Positions 51,465 through 60,154 of a stretch of 64,000 nucleotides of DNA are shown piece by piece. The translations under genes and the position numbers were made by a program. Source of the stretch: Akkermansiaceae bacterium UBA956. GTDB lineage: Bacteria > Verrucomicrobiota > Verrucomicrobiia > Verrucomicrobiales > Akkermansiaceae. Positions within the stretch are counted from its first letter, which is position 1; each line of letters starts with the position of its first letter. Location of the stretch: assembly GCA_002293145.1 (NCBI GenBank), contig DBCO01000033.1, positions 7,878 to 71,877 of the forward strand, given 5' to 3'. The notes beneath the pieces were generated by a model. That model was given only the letters and a program-made list of their open reading frames with translations, searched no databases and was not told the DNA's origin.

Positions 51465-53018
51465 TCACACCGCATCCGCAATTTTCAGACCATCCAGCGC
51501 GGCACTGACAATGCCACCGGCATAACCTGCACCTTCGCCGCATGGGAAAAAGCGAGCCACCTCTGGGTGTTGCAAGGTTGTTTCATCGCGCGGAATCCGC
51601 ACCGGCGAGCTTGTGCGAGTCTCAAAGCCCAACAACAATCCATCGGTGCCCGTGTAGCCACGAATTTGGTTACCGAAAAGCCGCAGCCCCGTGCGCATCC
51701 GCCGCACCATCCAGCTTGGCATGATTTCATGCAAAGGGGCTGACGTTGCTCCGGGGAAATAACTCATCGTCGGCAAGGTATCAGAAATTTTTCCACTCAA
51801 GAAATCCACCAAGCGCTGGCCTGGAGCTTTCTGACCACCACCACCGGCTTGTTTCGCCGACCGCTCCAGATGCTTCTGAAAAGCGATGCCCGAGAGAAGC
51901 CCGTGCTCAGCGACAAATGGCTCCGTGTCCTCAGGCTCCACCGTCACCACCATTCCACTATTGGCAAATGGCGAATCGCGACGCGCCAGACTCATGCCAT
52001 TCACCACCACCTCGTCATTCTCCGTCGCCGCTGGCACGATCCATCCACCAGGGCACATGCAGAAACTATGCACACCGCGATCATCGATCTTCGTCGCCAA
52101 GCGATAGCGCGCCGCAGGCAGCATCCGCGGCCGCTCTTCATCGCGCGGAATGTGGTATTGCACTTGATCAATCAAGGCCTGCGGGTGCTCGATCCGCACC
52201 CCGACCGCAAAGGCTTTTTTCTCTAACAAAATCTTTTTCGCCGCCAGCACTTGATAAACATCACGCGCCGAGTGACCTGTGGCTAAAATCACCGCATCAC
52301 CCTCGATGCATCGACCATCCGCGCAGACCACGCCGCGCATCACTTGATGCTCAATCACGAAATCAACTACCTTAGCCTGAAAATACACCTCACCCCCAGC
52401 AGAAATGATCGATTGTCGGATCGCCTTGACCACATTTGGCAGCAAATTCGAGCCAATGTGTGGATGCGCATCGGTGAGAATTTTTTCCGGAGCTCCATGC
52501 GCTACGAGGACTTCATAAATCGTCGCCACTGGTCCGCGTTTCGTCGCTCTCGTGTAAAGTTTGCCATCAGAAAATGTCCCCGCGCCACCCTCGCCGAAGC
52601 AATAGTTCGAGTCCTCGACCACTCGTCCCTCGCGCAGCAACGGTGCGAGATCGAAACGTCGCGCACTGGCATCTTTACCTCGTTCTAACAAAATCGGTTT
52701 AATCCCTCGCTCCAAGCAACGCAACGCCGCAAACATCCCCGCCGGACCACAGCCGACGATCACCGCCACCCGCGGCCGCGCTGGCAAAGGATCACAATAC
52801 CAAACTGGAGTCACATCAGGCGGCAAGGGCACATCAATGCCCACCTCGATGCGCAATTGCACCTTGATCGTGCGTTGACGCGCATCAACAGAATGCTTGC
52901 GTAGCTTCATCGAGGCAATACGCTGCGGCGCGATTTTCAATCGATCTGCAATCGCCTTGCGCCACGCCCCCAGATCCTCTGATTGCTTCAAAGGTAATAT
53001 AATATCGACTGTCTCCAT
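51465..53018 (-). CDS. FAD-dependent NAD(P)-linked oxidoreductase
   Basis: Flavoprotein of 517 residues (ATG at 53018; another at 53042). The N-terminal 80 residues form a helical domain, and the FAD-binding Rossmann motif is VIVGCGPAGMFAALRCLERG. NYCFGEGGAGTFSDGKLYTRA and SFCMCPGGWIVPAATENDEVVVNGMS are typical of the COG2509 group, and the C-terminus has GEGAGYAGGIVSAALDG. The substrate is unknown. It is single and borders the palindromic element. Confidence 0.87.
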   Translation of the reverse strand: METVDIILPLKQSEDLGAWRKAIADRLKIAPQRIASMKLRKHSVDARQRTIKVQLRIEVGIDVPLPPDVTPVWYCDPLPARPRVAVIVGCGPAGMFAALRCLERGIKPILLERGKDASARRFDLAPLLREGRVVEDSNYCFGEGGAGTFSDGKLYTRATKRGPVATIYEVLVAHGAPEKILTDAHPHIGSNLLPNVVKAIRQSIISAGGEVYFQAKVVDFVIEHQVMRGVVCADGRCIEGDAVILATGHSARDVYQVLAAKKILLEKKAFAVGVRIEHPQALIDQVQYHIPRDEERPRMLPAARYRLATKIDDRGVHSFCMCPGGWIVPAATENDEVVVNGMSLARRDSPFANSGMVVTVEPEDTEPFVAEHGLLSGIAFQKHLERSAKQAGGGGQKAPGQRLVDFLSGKISDTLPTMSYFPGATSAPLHEIMPSWMVRRMRTGLRLFGNQIRGYTGTDGLLLGFETRTSSPVRIPRDETTLQHPEVARFFPCGEGAGYAGGIVSAALDGLKIADAV

Positions 53019-53134
53019 CGCGTCCGCCACATGCCGACTCAAGCATGCCAGTTACCATTTGCAAAGCTTTTCCTGAACGGAACGAGCCTAGCGATAAACC
53101 ATGAGCACTACCTTCACTTAAAAAAGCACAGCCA

Positions 53135-54643
53135 TCACTGCAAGCCCGCTTCTACAACGCAGCCTGGGAGTTTTTTCCGCAGTTCTTCGATACCCGCTGG
53201 TGTCACCTTGCTTTGCCAAACATAGAGACGCTTGAGCTTGGGCAGGGCTGCGAGTTTTTGCAATCCGGCATCGGTCACGCCTGTGCCGTAGATGTTGAGA
53301 CTTTCGAGCGTTAGCAACTTGGCGACATGATCCATGCCGATATCGGTGACTTTGGTCTCGGACAGGCGCAGGCTGCGCAGATCTTTCGCATTGGCCAGCG
53401 GCACGAGTGCTGCATCGGTGATCGCAGAAGCTGAGAGATCGACGGCAACCAGCGAGCTAATCACAGGACCGATTTTCTCGAAATCCGCATCGGCAAATTT
53501 CCCTCGCATGCTGACGGCAGTAAAGGTCAGGCCATTGGAATCCTGTGACTCAAACTGCAGGGCACCGGGGTAGGCTTTTTGAATCTCGGCGAGGGATTTT
53601 TTCACTTCCTCACGCTTGGCTCCCAGGTCGGCGATAGCAGCGGCAGCGGCCGCTTTTTCGGCAGGAGCCGCGGCTTGGGAGACAGCAGTTGACACTTTGA
53701 TCAAGGGAGCCACATCAGCGGGCGGATTGGCTTCGCTGAGCTTCAGTTCGTTCGAGGCACCGCTATTGATCCACCACTTGATGACCGTCAATTGCTCAGG
53801 TGTGAGACCGGGTTTTTCGTCAGGAGGCATGCGCTCATCGTCATCGATGGGCAGTTCACAGCGAATGATGATGTTGCTCTCATCGGCCTTACCTGGCTCC
53901 AGTGCGGGGCCTTCCTTACCGCCTTTGACAAGAAGCTCATAGGTGTCCATGCGCAGCTTGCCCTTAGTTTTCTCCTCATTGTGGCATTTCCAGCACTTTT
54001 CTTCGAGCATCGGCGCTACGACGTTTGCGTAAACCAATGGCTCTGCAGCAACCTCTTCTACTGCCACAGCCTTGCCACCAAGCAGCGGCTTGAGCGCGGG
54101 TGGGGCGTATTTGGCAAGATAATCAGGACCGTGCGTGAGCGATGCTCCATCGTGACTGGCAAAGGCCATCACCCCACCGCTAGCAAGCAGCAGGAAGCGA
54201 TAAAACCATACGGCTGAGGCGCCGGCGTCCGACCAAGCCTTGACGATGAAGGCAAGAATGGTAACGCAGGCAAAAATGATACCGCCCCATAAGTGGCGAT
54301 TGGCGGTTTCTGATTCCGCCCAGTCGCTTTCGCCTTGAAAGAGAAGAAAACCAGCCAGCACAGCGACGACGGACGAAGCTGAGGCAAAGAAAAGTGTCGT
54401 GCGTGTGGTGGTGGAGACACGACGAGTGATCATCGAGCCGAACTCCATCATGATTGCCAAAGTCACCATGCCGATCGGCAAGTGCAGCAACACGGGGTGG
54501 AAGCGCCCCAGAAAGCGCATCATGTTATTCGAAGTTTCTTCCGAAGGTGGCCCAGCCAAAAACGGCATGGCGACAAGTGCGACACAGGTAATCAGGCCCA
54601 ACATACTGAGGACAATGGGCTTACGAACTTTGGTTTCTTCCAT
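53135..54643 (-). CDS. membrane c-type cytochrome-like protein with DUF2231 and LRR domains
   Basis: Membrane protein of 502 residues (ATG at 54643; 54655 also possible). The N-terminal part is a DUF2231-type helical membrane domain (FLGRFHPVLLHLPIGMVTLAIMMEF), followed by a heme-type CWKCHNEEKTKGKLRMDTYE motif as in planctomycete cytochrome PSCyt domains and DERMPPDEKPGLTPEQLTVIKWWI. The C-terminus has leucine-rich repeats, for example LRSLRLSETKVTDIGMDHVAKL and LESLNIYGTGVTDAGLQKLAAL. Such proteins usually accompany DUF1549/DUF1501 genes; here it stands alone, far from the pair at 41838. Heme binding by the CxxCH is predicted, not shown. Confidence 0.87.
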   Translation of the reverse strand: MEETKVRKPIVLSMLGLITCVALVAMPFLAGPPSEETSNNMMRFLGRFHPVLLHLPIGMVTLAIMMEFGSMITRRVSTTTRTTLFFASASSVVAVLAGFLLFQGESDWAESETANRHLWGGIIFACVTILAFIVKAWSDAGASAVWFYRFLLLASGGVMAFASHDGASLTHGPDYLAKYAPPALKPLLGGKAVAVEEVAAEPLVYANVVAPMLEEKCWKCHNEEKTKGKLRMDTYELLVKGGKEGPALEPGKADESNIIIRCELPIDDDERMPPDEKPGLTPEQLTVIKWWINSGASNELKLSEANPPADVAPLIKVSTAVSQAAAPAEKAAAAAAIADLGAKREEVKKSLAEIQKAYPGALQFESQDSNGLTFTAVSMRGKFADADFEKIGPVISSLVAVDLSASAITDAALVPLANAKDLRSLRLSETKVTDIGMDHVAKLLTLESLNIYGTGVTDAGLQKLAALPKLKRLYVWQSKVTPAGIEELRKKLPGCVVEAGLQ

Positions 54644-54739
54644 AGGTTGATTCATTGATACATCAAATTACGCGCAGTCCGAGCACAATCTTTCGCAAAA
54701 AATGAGTGCGACTGCTGCATTTTCGCTCCAGCATGAGAC

Positions 54740-54997
54740 TCAGACGTCGATCGTGGGTCCGGTCTTACTTGGCGGAACGTCCGCAGCCTTTTGAGGTGCA
54801 AGCGGTTTCCCAGATTTGGTGCGGAGGAAGGGGATGAATCGAGTCAGGTCAATGCCGAGGTATCCCATGGATTTAGTAAATATCAACAACGCAATGGCCT
54901 CATCGATGAAAAAAAATGGCACTGGGGGCAAATCGAAGGGCGTGAAAATGACAATGCCACTTAACAAAGCAAGTAGTGCTGCGAAAAACTTTTTCAT
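54740..54997 (-). CDS. small membrane protein, DUF1232-like (tentative)
   Basis: An 85-residue protein with an N-terminal membrane anchor (MKKFFAALLALLSGIVIF) and a loop PFDLPPVPFFFIDEAIALLIFTKSM that resembles DUF1232/YkvA proteins, but the match is weak. A hydrophilic C-terminal tail ends in PTIDV. No function known. Confidence 0.5.
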   Translation of the reverse strand: MKKFFAALLALLSGIVIFTPFDLPPVPFFFIDEAIALLIFTKSMGYLGIDLTRFIPFLRTKSGKPLAPQKAADVPPSKTGPTIDV

Positions 54998-55093
54998 ACG
55001 ATGAGAATATACTGCTTTTCGACTGCTGCAAATGAATTTTTGAGTAACGGATTCCGCCAAATTGAAATCGTCGAAGATCCGTGCGAAGCACCC

Positions 55094-55242
55094 TGGACTG
55101 CTACAGCCTGCTGTAGCTTTGGGCAATGCAGCCCTGCTGCGAGCCCCGCGGCATTGGCACGGAAAAAGCCCGATGAAACCTCCGCTTGCCCCGCTCGCAG
55201 TAGGCTGCATGGCGGAAAGCGGCAGCAGGCTGCCGTAGTCCA
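55094..55242. repeat. large palindromic element, copy 3 (GGACTGCTACAGCC type)
   Basis: The left arm reads TGGACTGCTACAGCC then TGCTGTAGCTTT (55094-55120) and the right arm AAGCGGCAGCAGG then CTGCCGTAGTCCA (about 55216-55242). The organisation, with outer arms and an inner palindrome (CAGCCCTGCTGCGAGCC...GCAGTAGGCTGC), matches copy 1 at 36390. It fills most of the 316-base gap between the small membrane protein and the large secreted protein. Confidence 0.75.
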
Positions 55243-55313
55243 AGGACTTCGTCGGCGATCTAGTCCTAATGCGCGATTATTTTTAGCCGAGTCCCTAAGC
55301 TAAAGGGCATTGA

Positions 55314-57761
55314 TCAATGATAACTCAATTGTGCAGAAATCTTGGCATCTTTGTCGCTGCGAAAGCGCACCCAGTAAGCCGAGAAGGCGATGGGGAATTC
55401 GTGCAGCAGAGATTTGCCGGCAGTGAGTTCGAGGCTTTCGTAGGTGACCCAATCGCCGTAGCCGCTAATGTCTACTTCTACTATGACCGTAGTAGCTTTA
55501 TCGGCCTCGAGCGTGAGGGTTTTTTGATCGTAGCCCGTCATCAGGTAGGGATCGGAATTTTCGTTCGCTTTGACGCTGGTATTTTTCCACGGACCACCTT
55601 CGCCCACTGCTTTGCCCAGTTTCCAGGCATCGTCGATGGCGCCAGCCCACACGGCGGCTTTGCCGTCATCGGAGCGGATGATGTGTTTGTTATCGGTAGC
55701 TTCCGCGCTAATGCCACTGAGAAGGAAAAGTCCGTGCCATGAGCAGAAATCTTGAATCATCATGTTGTGCGTGGCCACCGGACGGACCATCGCGAAGCCG
55801 CCTGCATTTTCAGCTGGCAGTTCGTAAAAAGTACCGCAAAGGTTGAGCAAATCGCGCTCGGTGGCGACTTCGCGGGCGATGCGTGTTTTCGCCATGACTT
55901 CAGGTTTCGCGAATTCGGCTGCCCCGCGCGGAAAGCGCCAGCGTTGGCCTTTGTCGTCGATCAGCAATGCCGAAGCTTCATCGACGCTGTAGGCTTTCTC
56001 GGGCATGCGCGTGGTGCGAGCAATATTCTCCTCGAGTGTGGAATCATCCTTGCGGGTGAGTTTCATATCCTCATTCATCACATACAGTCCTTGGCTGCTA
56101 CCGTCTTGAGCCGTGGCGACAAAACCACAGGTTAAGGCATCGTCATCGAAGGCGCGCATGCGACCACTGATGACTGTTTTGTCTGCCGCCTTCGCAAGTC
56201 CGGCGAAAAGTTTGGCATCTGTCTTGAGATGACGCGCTTCATTGCGATAGGTAAACTGCGCGGTAACACTAGCGCAATCTTGCAATGGAGTAACGCGAAT
56301 CCACACGCCAGGTGCGTCCTTTGCAAAGCTGTGGACAGTGGTTTTGCCAGGTGCCGCGCTAACGGTGTTGAGCTTGCTCCAGGTGCCGTCGCCAGCGCGA
56401 TCAATTTCTAACAAGAAATCCACCGCCGATTTTTCTTTGTGCACCAAATGCAGAGCGCGATGGTCGTAACCCGCAAAGAGGTAGGCATCCGATGCTTGAT
56501 CTTTTTTCGCCGCATCTTGAAGCCAGACCGCGCCGCGACCGATCGGCATGCCGAGCTGATCGAGGGTCTCGTGCGAGGTGAACCACAAGTTCGATTGCGA
56601 GCGCGGTGGAGCAATCTCGCCCTTGGCTTTGCGTTTGTTCAGGAACTCCGACTTGGCGGTATCATCGCAGCCGAAAACCAGCTTGCCATTCCATTCACAG
56701 AAATCGCCGATGACTTTCAGGTAGTTCGAGCGTGGCACGATGCCAGCCGAAGATGTAGGATTGAAATCTTTCGGGAATTTCCAAAAAGTGCCATGCATCG
56801 TCATCAGGAAATCTTTTTCGCCGATGTCGCGAATCCTTGGCCACTCGGTGTTCCAACCGTGCGCACCGTCGTAGGAATGCGAGCCTTTTGGCAGTCGATA
56901 GCTATTCCATTTCCCCCCGTGCAAGCACATCAAAATTAGCGACCGATGGTCCCAACCGATCGACCATAATGGTGCATCGGGGCTGTCGGCTTGGCCTATG
57001 ATGCCACCGGGGCCCGTGACTTCGGTGAATTGATTACGGCGCACCACCGTCCATTTCTCAGCCTTGCCATCCCACTCCGCAAGCACACCGCTGGGCGTGC
57101 GCGGATTGACCAATGCGCCACCACCATGCTCGCCATTGTTCGCATAAACGTAGCGCCCTTGCGCTGAGTAAAAACCCTTGCCGTGATAACCAGGTAGCCC
57201 CGCCTTGCGACCTTCTTTGTTTTCGGTGACGCCCTTTTTCTGCGCACCACCGATTTGCAATTGCTCATCGATCCACAAATGCGTGACCGCGAGTGTTTTC
57301 ACATCCACTTCATAAAAGCCCTCTTCCATGGTCGCATAGACGATCTTGCTAGCGGGATCGCTGAGATGGCGCGCGAGCCCAGTGTGGCGACCAAACATCG
57401 TGCTGTAGGGAATCGTGCGCACATTGCGTTTGGCATCGATGATGTAGGGGCCGATAAAAAGCTGCTGTGATTCTTCGTGAATCATGCGATTGGCAGGCGT
57501 ACCGCCGATCGACTCATGACGTATCGTTTTTTTCAGATCAGACGTTATTTCATAAAGCTTGTCCGACGAGCCTTTCGGCAAGTGCGGCCCGTAGGTGATC
57601 ACCCACAACCGATTCGCCCAAGGGACCACCGCGCCCGATCCGCATTCGCCTTCTTTATTCGTCAGCACCAAGTGTGGATAGATTCCCGAAAACTCCAACT
57701 GCGCCGAGGCAACGGAGGAAATAAAAAAAAGTGAAGTGAGCGCGCGAAGCATCATTCGCAT
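55314..57761 (-). CDS. large secreted protein with internal duplication, unknown function
   Basis: Not recognised by name. It has 815 residues with a signal peptide (MRMMLRALTSLFFISSVASA). It is rich in Trp, Gly and Asp and in motifs resembling a beta-propeller (WANRLWVITYGPHLPKGS, HGWNTEWPRIRDIGEKDF). The second half is duplicated: residues about 424-507 (SDAYLFAGYDHRALHL...TAQFTYR) align with residues 736-815 (SDPYLMTGYDQKTLTL...SAQLSYH), and preceding GTFWKFP and DFCEWNG are echoed in GTFYELP and DFCSWHG. Similar proteins occur in other Verrucomicrobia and Bacteroidetes by memory. A role in polysaccharide metabolism is plausible but not shown. It is divergent from the YcxB-like gene. Confidence 0.8.
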   Translation of the reverse strand: MRMMLRALTSLFFISSVASAQLEFSGIYPHLVLTNKEGECGSGAVVPWANRLWVITYGPHLPKGSSDKLYEITSDLKKTIRHESIGGTPANRMIHEESQQLFIGPYIIDAKRNVRTIPYSTMFGRHTGLARHLSDPASKIVYATMEEGFYEVDVKTLAVTHLWIDEQLQIGGAQKKGVTENKEGRKAGLPGYHGKGFYSAQGRYVYANNGEHGGGALVNPRTPSGVLAEWDGKAEKWTVVRRNQFTEVTGPGGIIGQADSPDAPLWSIGWDHRSLILMCLHGGKWNSYRLPKGSHSYDGAHGWNTEWPRIRDIGEKDFLMTMHGTFWKFPKDFNPTSSAGIVPRSNYLKVIGDFCEWNGKLVFGCDDTAKSEFLNKRKAKGEIAPPRSQSNLWFTSHETLDQLGMPIGRGAVWLQDAAKKDQASDAYLFAGYDHRALHLVHKEKSAVDFLLEIDRAGDGTWSKLNTVSAAPGKTTVHSFAKDAPGVWIRVTPLQDCASVTAQFTYRNEARHLKTDAKLFAGLAKAADKTVISGRMRAFDDDALTCGFVATAQDGSSQGLYVMNEDMKLTRKDDSTLEENIARTTRMPEKAYSVDEASALLIDDKGQRWRFPRGAAEFAKPEVMAKTRIAREVATERDLLNLCGTFYELPAENAGGFAMVRPVATHNMMIQDFCSWHGLFLLSGISAEATDNKHIIRSDDGKAAVWAGAIDDAWKLGKAVGEGGPWKNTSVKANENSDPYLMTGYDQKTLTLEADKATTVIVEVDISGYGDWVTYESLELTAGKSLLHEFPIAFSAYWVRFRSDKDAKISAQLSYH

Positions 57762-57917
57762 ACTACGCCGAAGTGCGGTCGATTTTTGTCAATAAAAAGC
57801 CGAAAAAGAAAACCCCTGCAGAGACCTTCAAGCCCAAGCGAATCGACAGTAAATTGAACTTGTCGGACTGCCCTTGCTGCCGTATTCTAAAAACAACATT
57901 TGAGTTTGATAAAAACG

Positions 57918-58415
57918 ATGAACCCCATTTCCTATCAGGGTACCATCACACTCGACGAGTATGTGACCGCGCAAAAGATCCTCAGCTTCAGGCGCAGGTT
58001 ATGGTATCGCACGATCGTAGCATTGGCGGGATTGTTTTGCCTCTATCACACCCTAAGAGTCGAACCTGTAGACTTTATCTACGGATCACTAGCAGTTTAT
58101 TTTTTCGCGTTACTGTTTGTGTTTTCGCCGCTCATCTTCCGCCGTCGCTGTCGCAAGCAGTTTGTGCAATACAAGCGCCTTCGCGATGAGCTAAAAGGCT
58201 TTATCGATGAAGAAGGATTTCATAGCAACGATGATCGCGGTGAACCGGCACTAACTAAATGGAATCGTTTCATGAAATGGCAGTCGAAACATGGCATCTT
58301 GTTTTTGCACCTCAACCCAATGTTGGCGATTATCCTACCCCACCGATTTTTCACAGAGCTAGACCTTGCCGCCGCTCGAAAGTTATTGTCGGAAAAAATC
58401 CACAATACCCCATAG
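57918..58415 (+). CDS. YcxB-like membrane protein
   Basis: YcxB-family protein of 165 residues (ATG at 57918; 57900 also in frame). It begins MNPISYQGTITLDEYVTAQ, followed by two hydrophobic segments (TIVALAGLFCLYHTLRV and GSLAVYFFALLFVFSPLIF) and a cytoplasmic C-terminal part with WNRFMKWQSKHGILFLHLNP and ILPHRFF, which is the usual YcxB-like domain. No function is established. It converges with alkB. Confidence 0.75.
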   Translation: MNPISYQGTITLDEYVTAQKILSFRRRLWYRTIVALAGLFCLYHTLRVEPVDFIYGSLAVYFFALLFVFSPLIFRRRCRKQFVQYKRLRDELKGFIDEEGFHSNDDRGEPALTKWNRFMKWQSKHGILFLHLNPMLAIILPHRFFTELDLAAARKLLSEKIHNTP

Positions 58416-58428
58416 AAGAGCACTCGCA

Positions 58429-59037
58429 TCACCCCATCAGCATCTGCCGGAAAGTCAAGTTGATGCGCGGCTCTTTTACCGCCTTCATCTGCGGGATGCG
58501 ATGCAACCAGCATTGCTGTGTGGCTCCTTGCATCACAAGCAGAGAACCATGCGCCAACGCAGTCTCACAGCGCAATGCTTCGCGTTTGTGCTTGAAGCAG
58601 AACCTGCGCTCGGCACCGAAGCTTAGCGAGGCAATCGGCGATTGAGCCACGATCGATTCCTCATCATCGCTGTGCCAGCCCATGCCTTGCTCGCCGTGAT
58701 GATACAAATTCAACAAGCAAGAATGAAACACCACGCCGCAGTGTTTTTCGACGATGGCTTTCAGCTCTAATAAAGATGCCGACCAAGGATGCGGATGGCG
58801 CACTACCCCGGAGTATCGATAACTGATGCCCATATCTGCATACCAGGCCACCTCGCGTGCCGTCACGATGCGTTTGCCAAACATCATCACTTCATCGTGC
58901 TGCCATGGCACCGAGTCACGCAATTCCTCCATCCATCCATCGGCTTCACGCGGACAGAAAATCACCCCATGATCAAACACCTCACCATCACAAGGCAAGA
59001 GATTCCGCTGAGGATCAGGAGAGAAAAAATCAGACAT
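58429..59037 (-). CDS. alkB: AlkB-like 2-oxoglutarate/Fe(II)-dependent DNA dioxygenase
   Basis: AlkB-family repair dioxygenase of 202 residues from the ATG at 59037. The Fe(II) ligands are H122/D124 in WHSDDE and H179 in CWLHRI. The 2-oxoglutarate arginines are R191 and R197 in RINLTFR. The sequence ISYRYSGVVRHPHPW (about 71-85) and LLNLYHHGEQGMGWHSDDE are typical of the AlkB group that includes ALKBH2/3-like enzymes, repairing alkylated bases. The length matches the family. It is single, so regulation by ada is not seen. Confidence 0.9.
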   Translation of the reverse strand: MSDFFSPDPQRNLLPCDGEVFDHGVIFCPREADGWMEELRDSVPWQHDEVMMFGKRIVTAREVAWYADMGISYRYSGVVRHPHPWSASLLELKAIVEKHCGVVFHSCLLNLYHHGEQGMGWHSDDEESIVAQSPIASLSFGAERRFCFKHKREALRCETALAHGSLLVMQGATQQCWLHRIPQMKAVKEPRINLTFRQMLMG

Positions 59038-59368
59038 GGTGCTGCGAAAATACGACTGGTTTCTGGCCAATGCAAGCCGAAGCAAGTGCTTTTTCGCTTT
59101 ACCCCCATCATCCCAGCTGCAAGGAACAGCTGCGCTAAAGAATGCACAATTGATCAATCGCTGGACCAAGTCTCTCGAAGACAATGCCGAGAAAAAAATT
59201 GAGGCCATGGGAATGCTTTACGGAGTCATCGATTCCGAGTCCAACGATTTGCGAAAGAACGTCAATTCACTTACCGACGTCAGCCCGAAACAACAAAAGA
59301 AGCACGCAAAGAACTTTGGTCTATATTCTGGCAAGTTTTGTAGTTACGATATAACGCAAATATCGTGA
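59036..59368 (+). CDS. questionable small ORF or gene remnant
   Basis: A weak candidate. The frame from 59036 overlaps the alkB start by two bases and runs 110 residues. The second half (RWTKSLEDNAEKKIEAMGMLYGVIDSESNDLRK... KNFGLYSGKFC) is Lys/Glu-rich and protein-like, whereas the first 40 residues look like intergenic DNA. It could be a short protein starting near 59210, or a decayed gene fragment. No family is recognised. Confidence 0.25.
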   Translation: MVLRKYDWFLANASRSKCFFALPPSSQLQGTAALKNAQLINRWTKSLEDNAEKKIEAMGMLYGVIDSESNDLRKNVNSLTDVSPKQQKKHAKNFGLYSGKFCSYDITQIS

Positions 59369-59468
59369 ATTCTTTCTAACGTGATTCATGAAAAATGCAC
59401 AAAATGAAAATTAATGCGAATTTCTGTGATCCAAAATCGAAGATTACATCGTAACTATAGTGGAGCGA

Positions 59469-59497
59469 TTGAACGCTCTAATAAACAAAAATATATT
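59469..59497 (+). promoter_or_regulatory. sigma-70-type promoter with start at the ATG (possible leaderless mRNA)
   Basis: TTGAAC (59469-59474), 17-base spacer, TATATT (59492-59497), then ATTACTAAA and the ATG at 59504. With the usual spacing the transcription start would fall at or next to the A of the ATG. Confidence 0.55.
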
Positions 59498-59503
59498 ACT
59501 AAA

Positions 59504-60079
59504 ATGCAAACTACCATTAGAAAAATTGGCTCAGGAATCTTTGCTGCATTAGTCATGATGCAATCGAGCAACGCTGGAACCATCAGTGTCTATTCTGGCA
59601 AAACTACTACCGCAAGCATGACGTTCACGGCAACCACAAAAAACAAAGCGACGACAAGCGTTATGAGCTTTTATGTTCTTGATTACGATGCTGCTATGCA
59701 ACCATTGACTATTGCGAAATATGACGTCGATACAAAAGCCAAAACTTATAAGAAAGACAATTCTTTCGCACTCACCGCAGTAACAAAGCGCGGCCTATAT
59801 GCGATTGGAAACGTTGCGATTAGTCAGTCTTCTGTCAATCATCCACTCCTTGCCAGCCTTGATAAAACTGGGCTTATCATCCAAAGACTGGATCTGATCA
59901 CCACTAGCACCCAATCCAGTTCCACAACATCTACCATCATCAAAAGCGCAACAGCGAGTGCGTCTCTGCAACGTGGCATCTATCTACCCGCTTCGCCGGC
60001 ATCGGCCACCTTTGCCGCTGCAGAAATAGCATTGAAAGCCTATTTCACCAAACGCGGTTATACTCTTGCGGCAAACTAA
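59504..60079 (+). CDS. small secreted orphan protein, unknown
   Basis: Not recognised. From the ATG at 59504 it has 191 residues with a signal peptide (MQTTIRKIGSGIFAALVMMQSSNAG) and a Thr/Ser/Ala-rich mature part with MSFYVLDYDAAMQPLTIAKYD. The composition (many Thr, Ser, Ala and Lys, lower G+C than neighbours) suggests a surface or secreted protein of recent origin or transfer. A promoter lies directly in front. Confidence 0.55.
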   Translation: MQTTIRKIGSGIFAALVMMQSSNAGTISVYSGKTTTASMTFTATTKNKATTSVMSFYVLDYDAAMQPLTIAKYDVDTKAKTYKKDNSFALTAVTKRGLYAIGNVAISQSSVNHPLLASLDKTGLIIQRLDLITTSTQSSSTTSTIIKSATASASLQRGIYLPASPASATFAAAEIALKAYFTKRGYTLAAN

Positions 60080-60103
60080 CAGATCATTTAAATTCATGAC
60101 AAC

Positions 60104-60134
60104 TACCGGATAGAATATCTCATTTTATCCGGTA
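60104..60134. promoter_or_regulatory. inverted repeat between the two orphan genes
   Basis: TACCGGATA (60104-60112) and TATCCGGTA (60126-60134), nine-base perfect arms with a 13-base AT-rich loop. It has no T-tract; it may be a transcription-factor site for the 60155 gene or an unusual terminator of the 59504 gene. Confidence 0.5.
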
Positions 60135-60154
60135 AATCTATTATATTGAATAAT

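Noticed and set aside
57864..57890. Possible degenerate fourth copy of the GGACTGC palindrome (CGGACTGCCCTTGCTGCCG)
   Set aside because: Only short partial similarity and no inverted arm; too weak to count as a copy.
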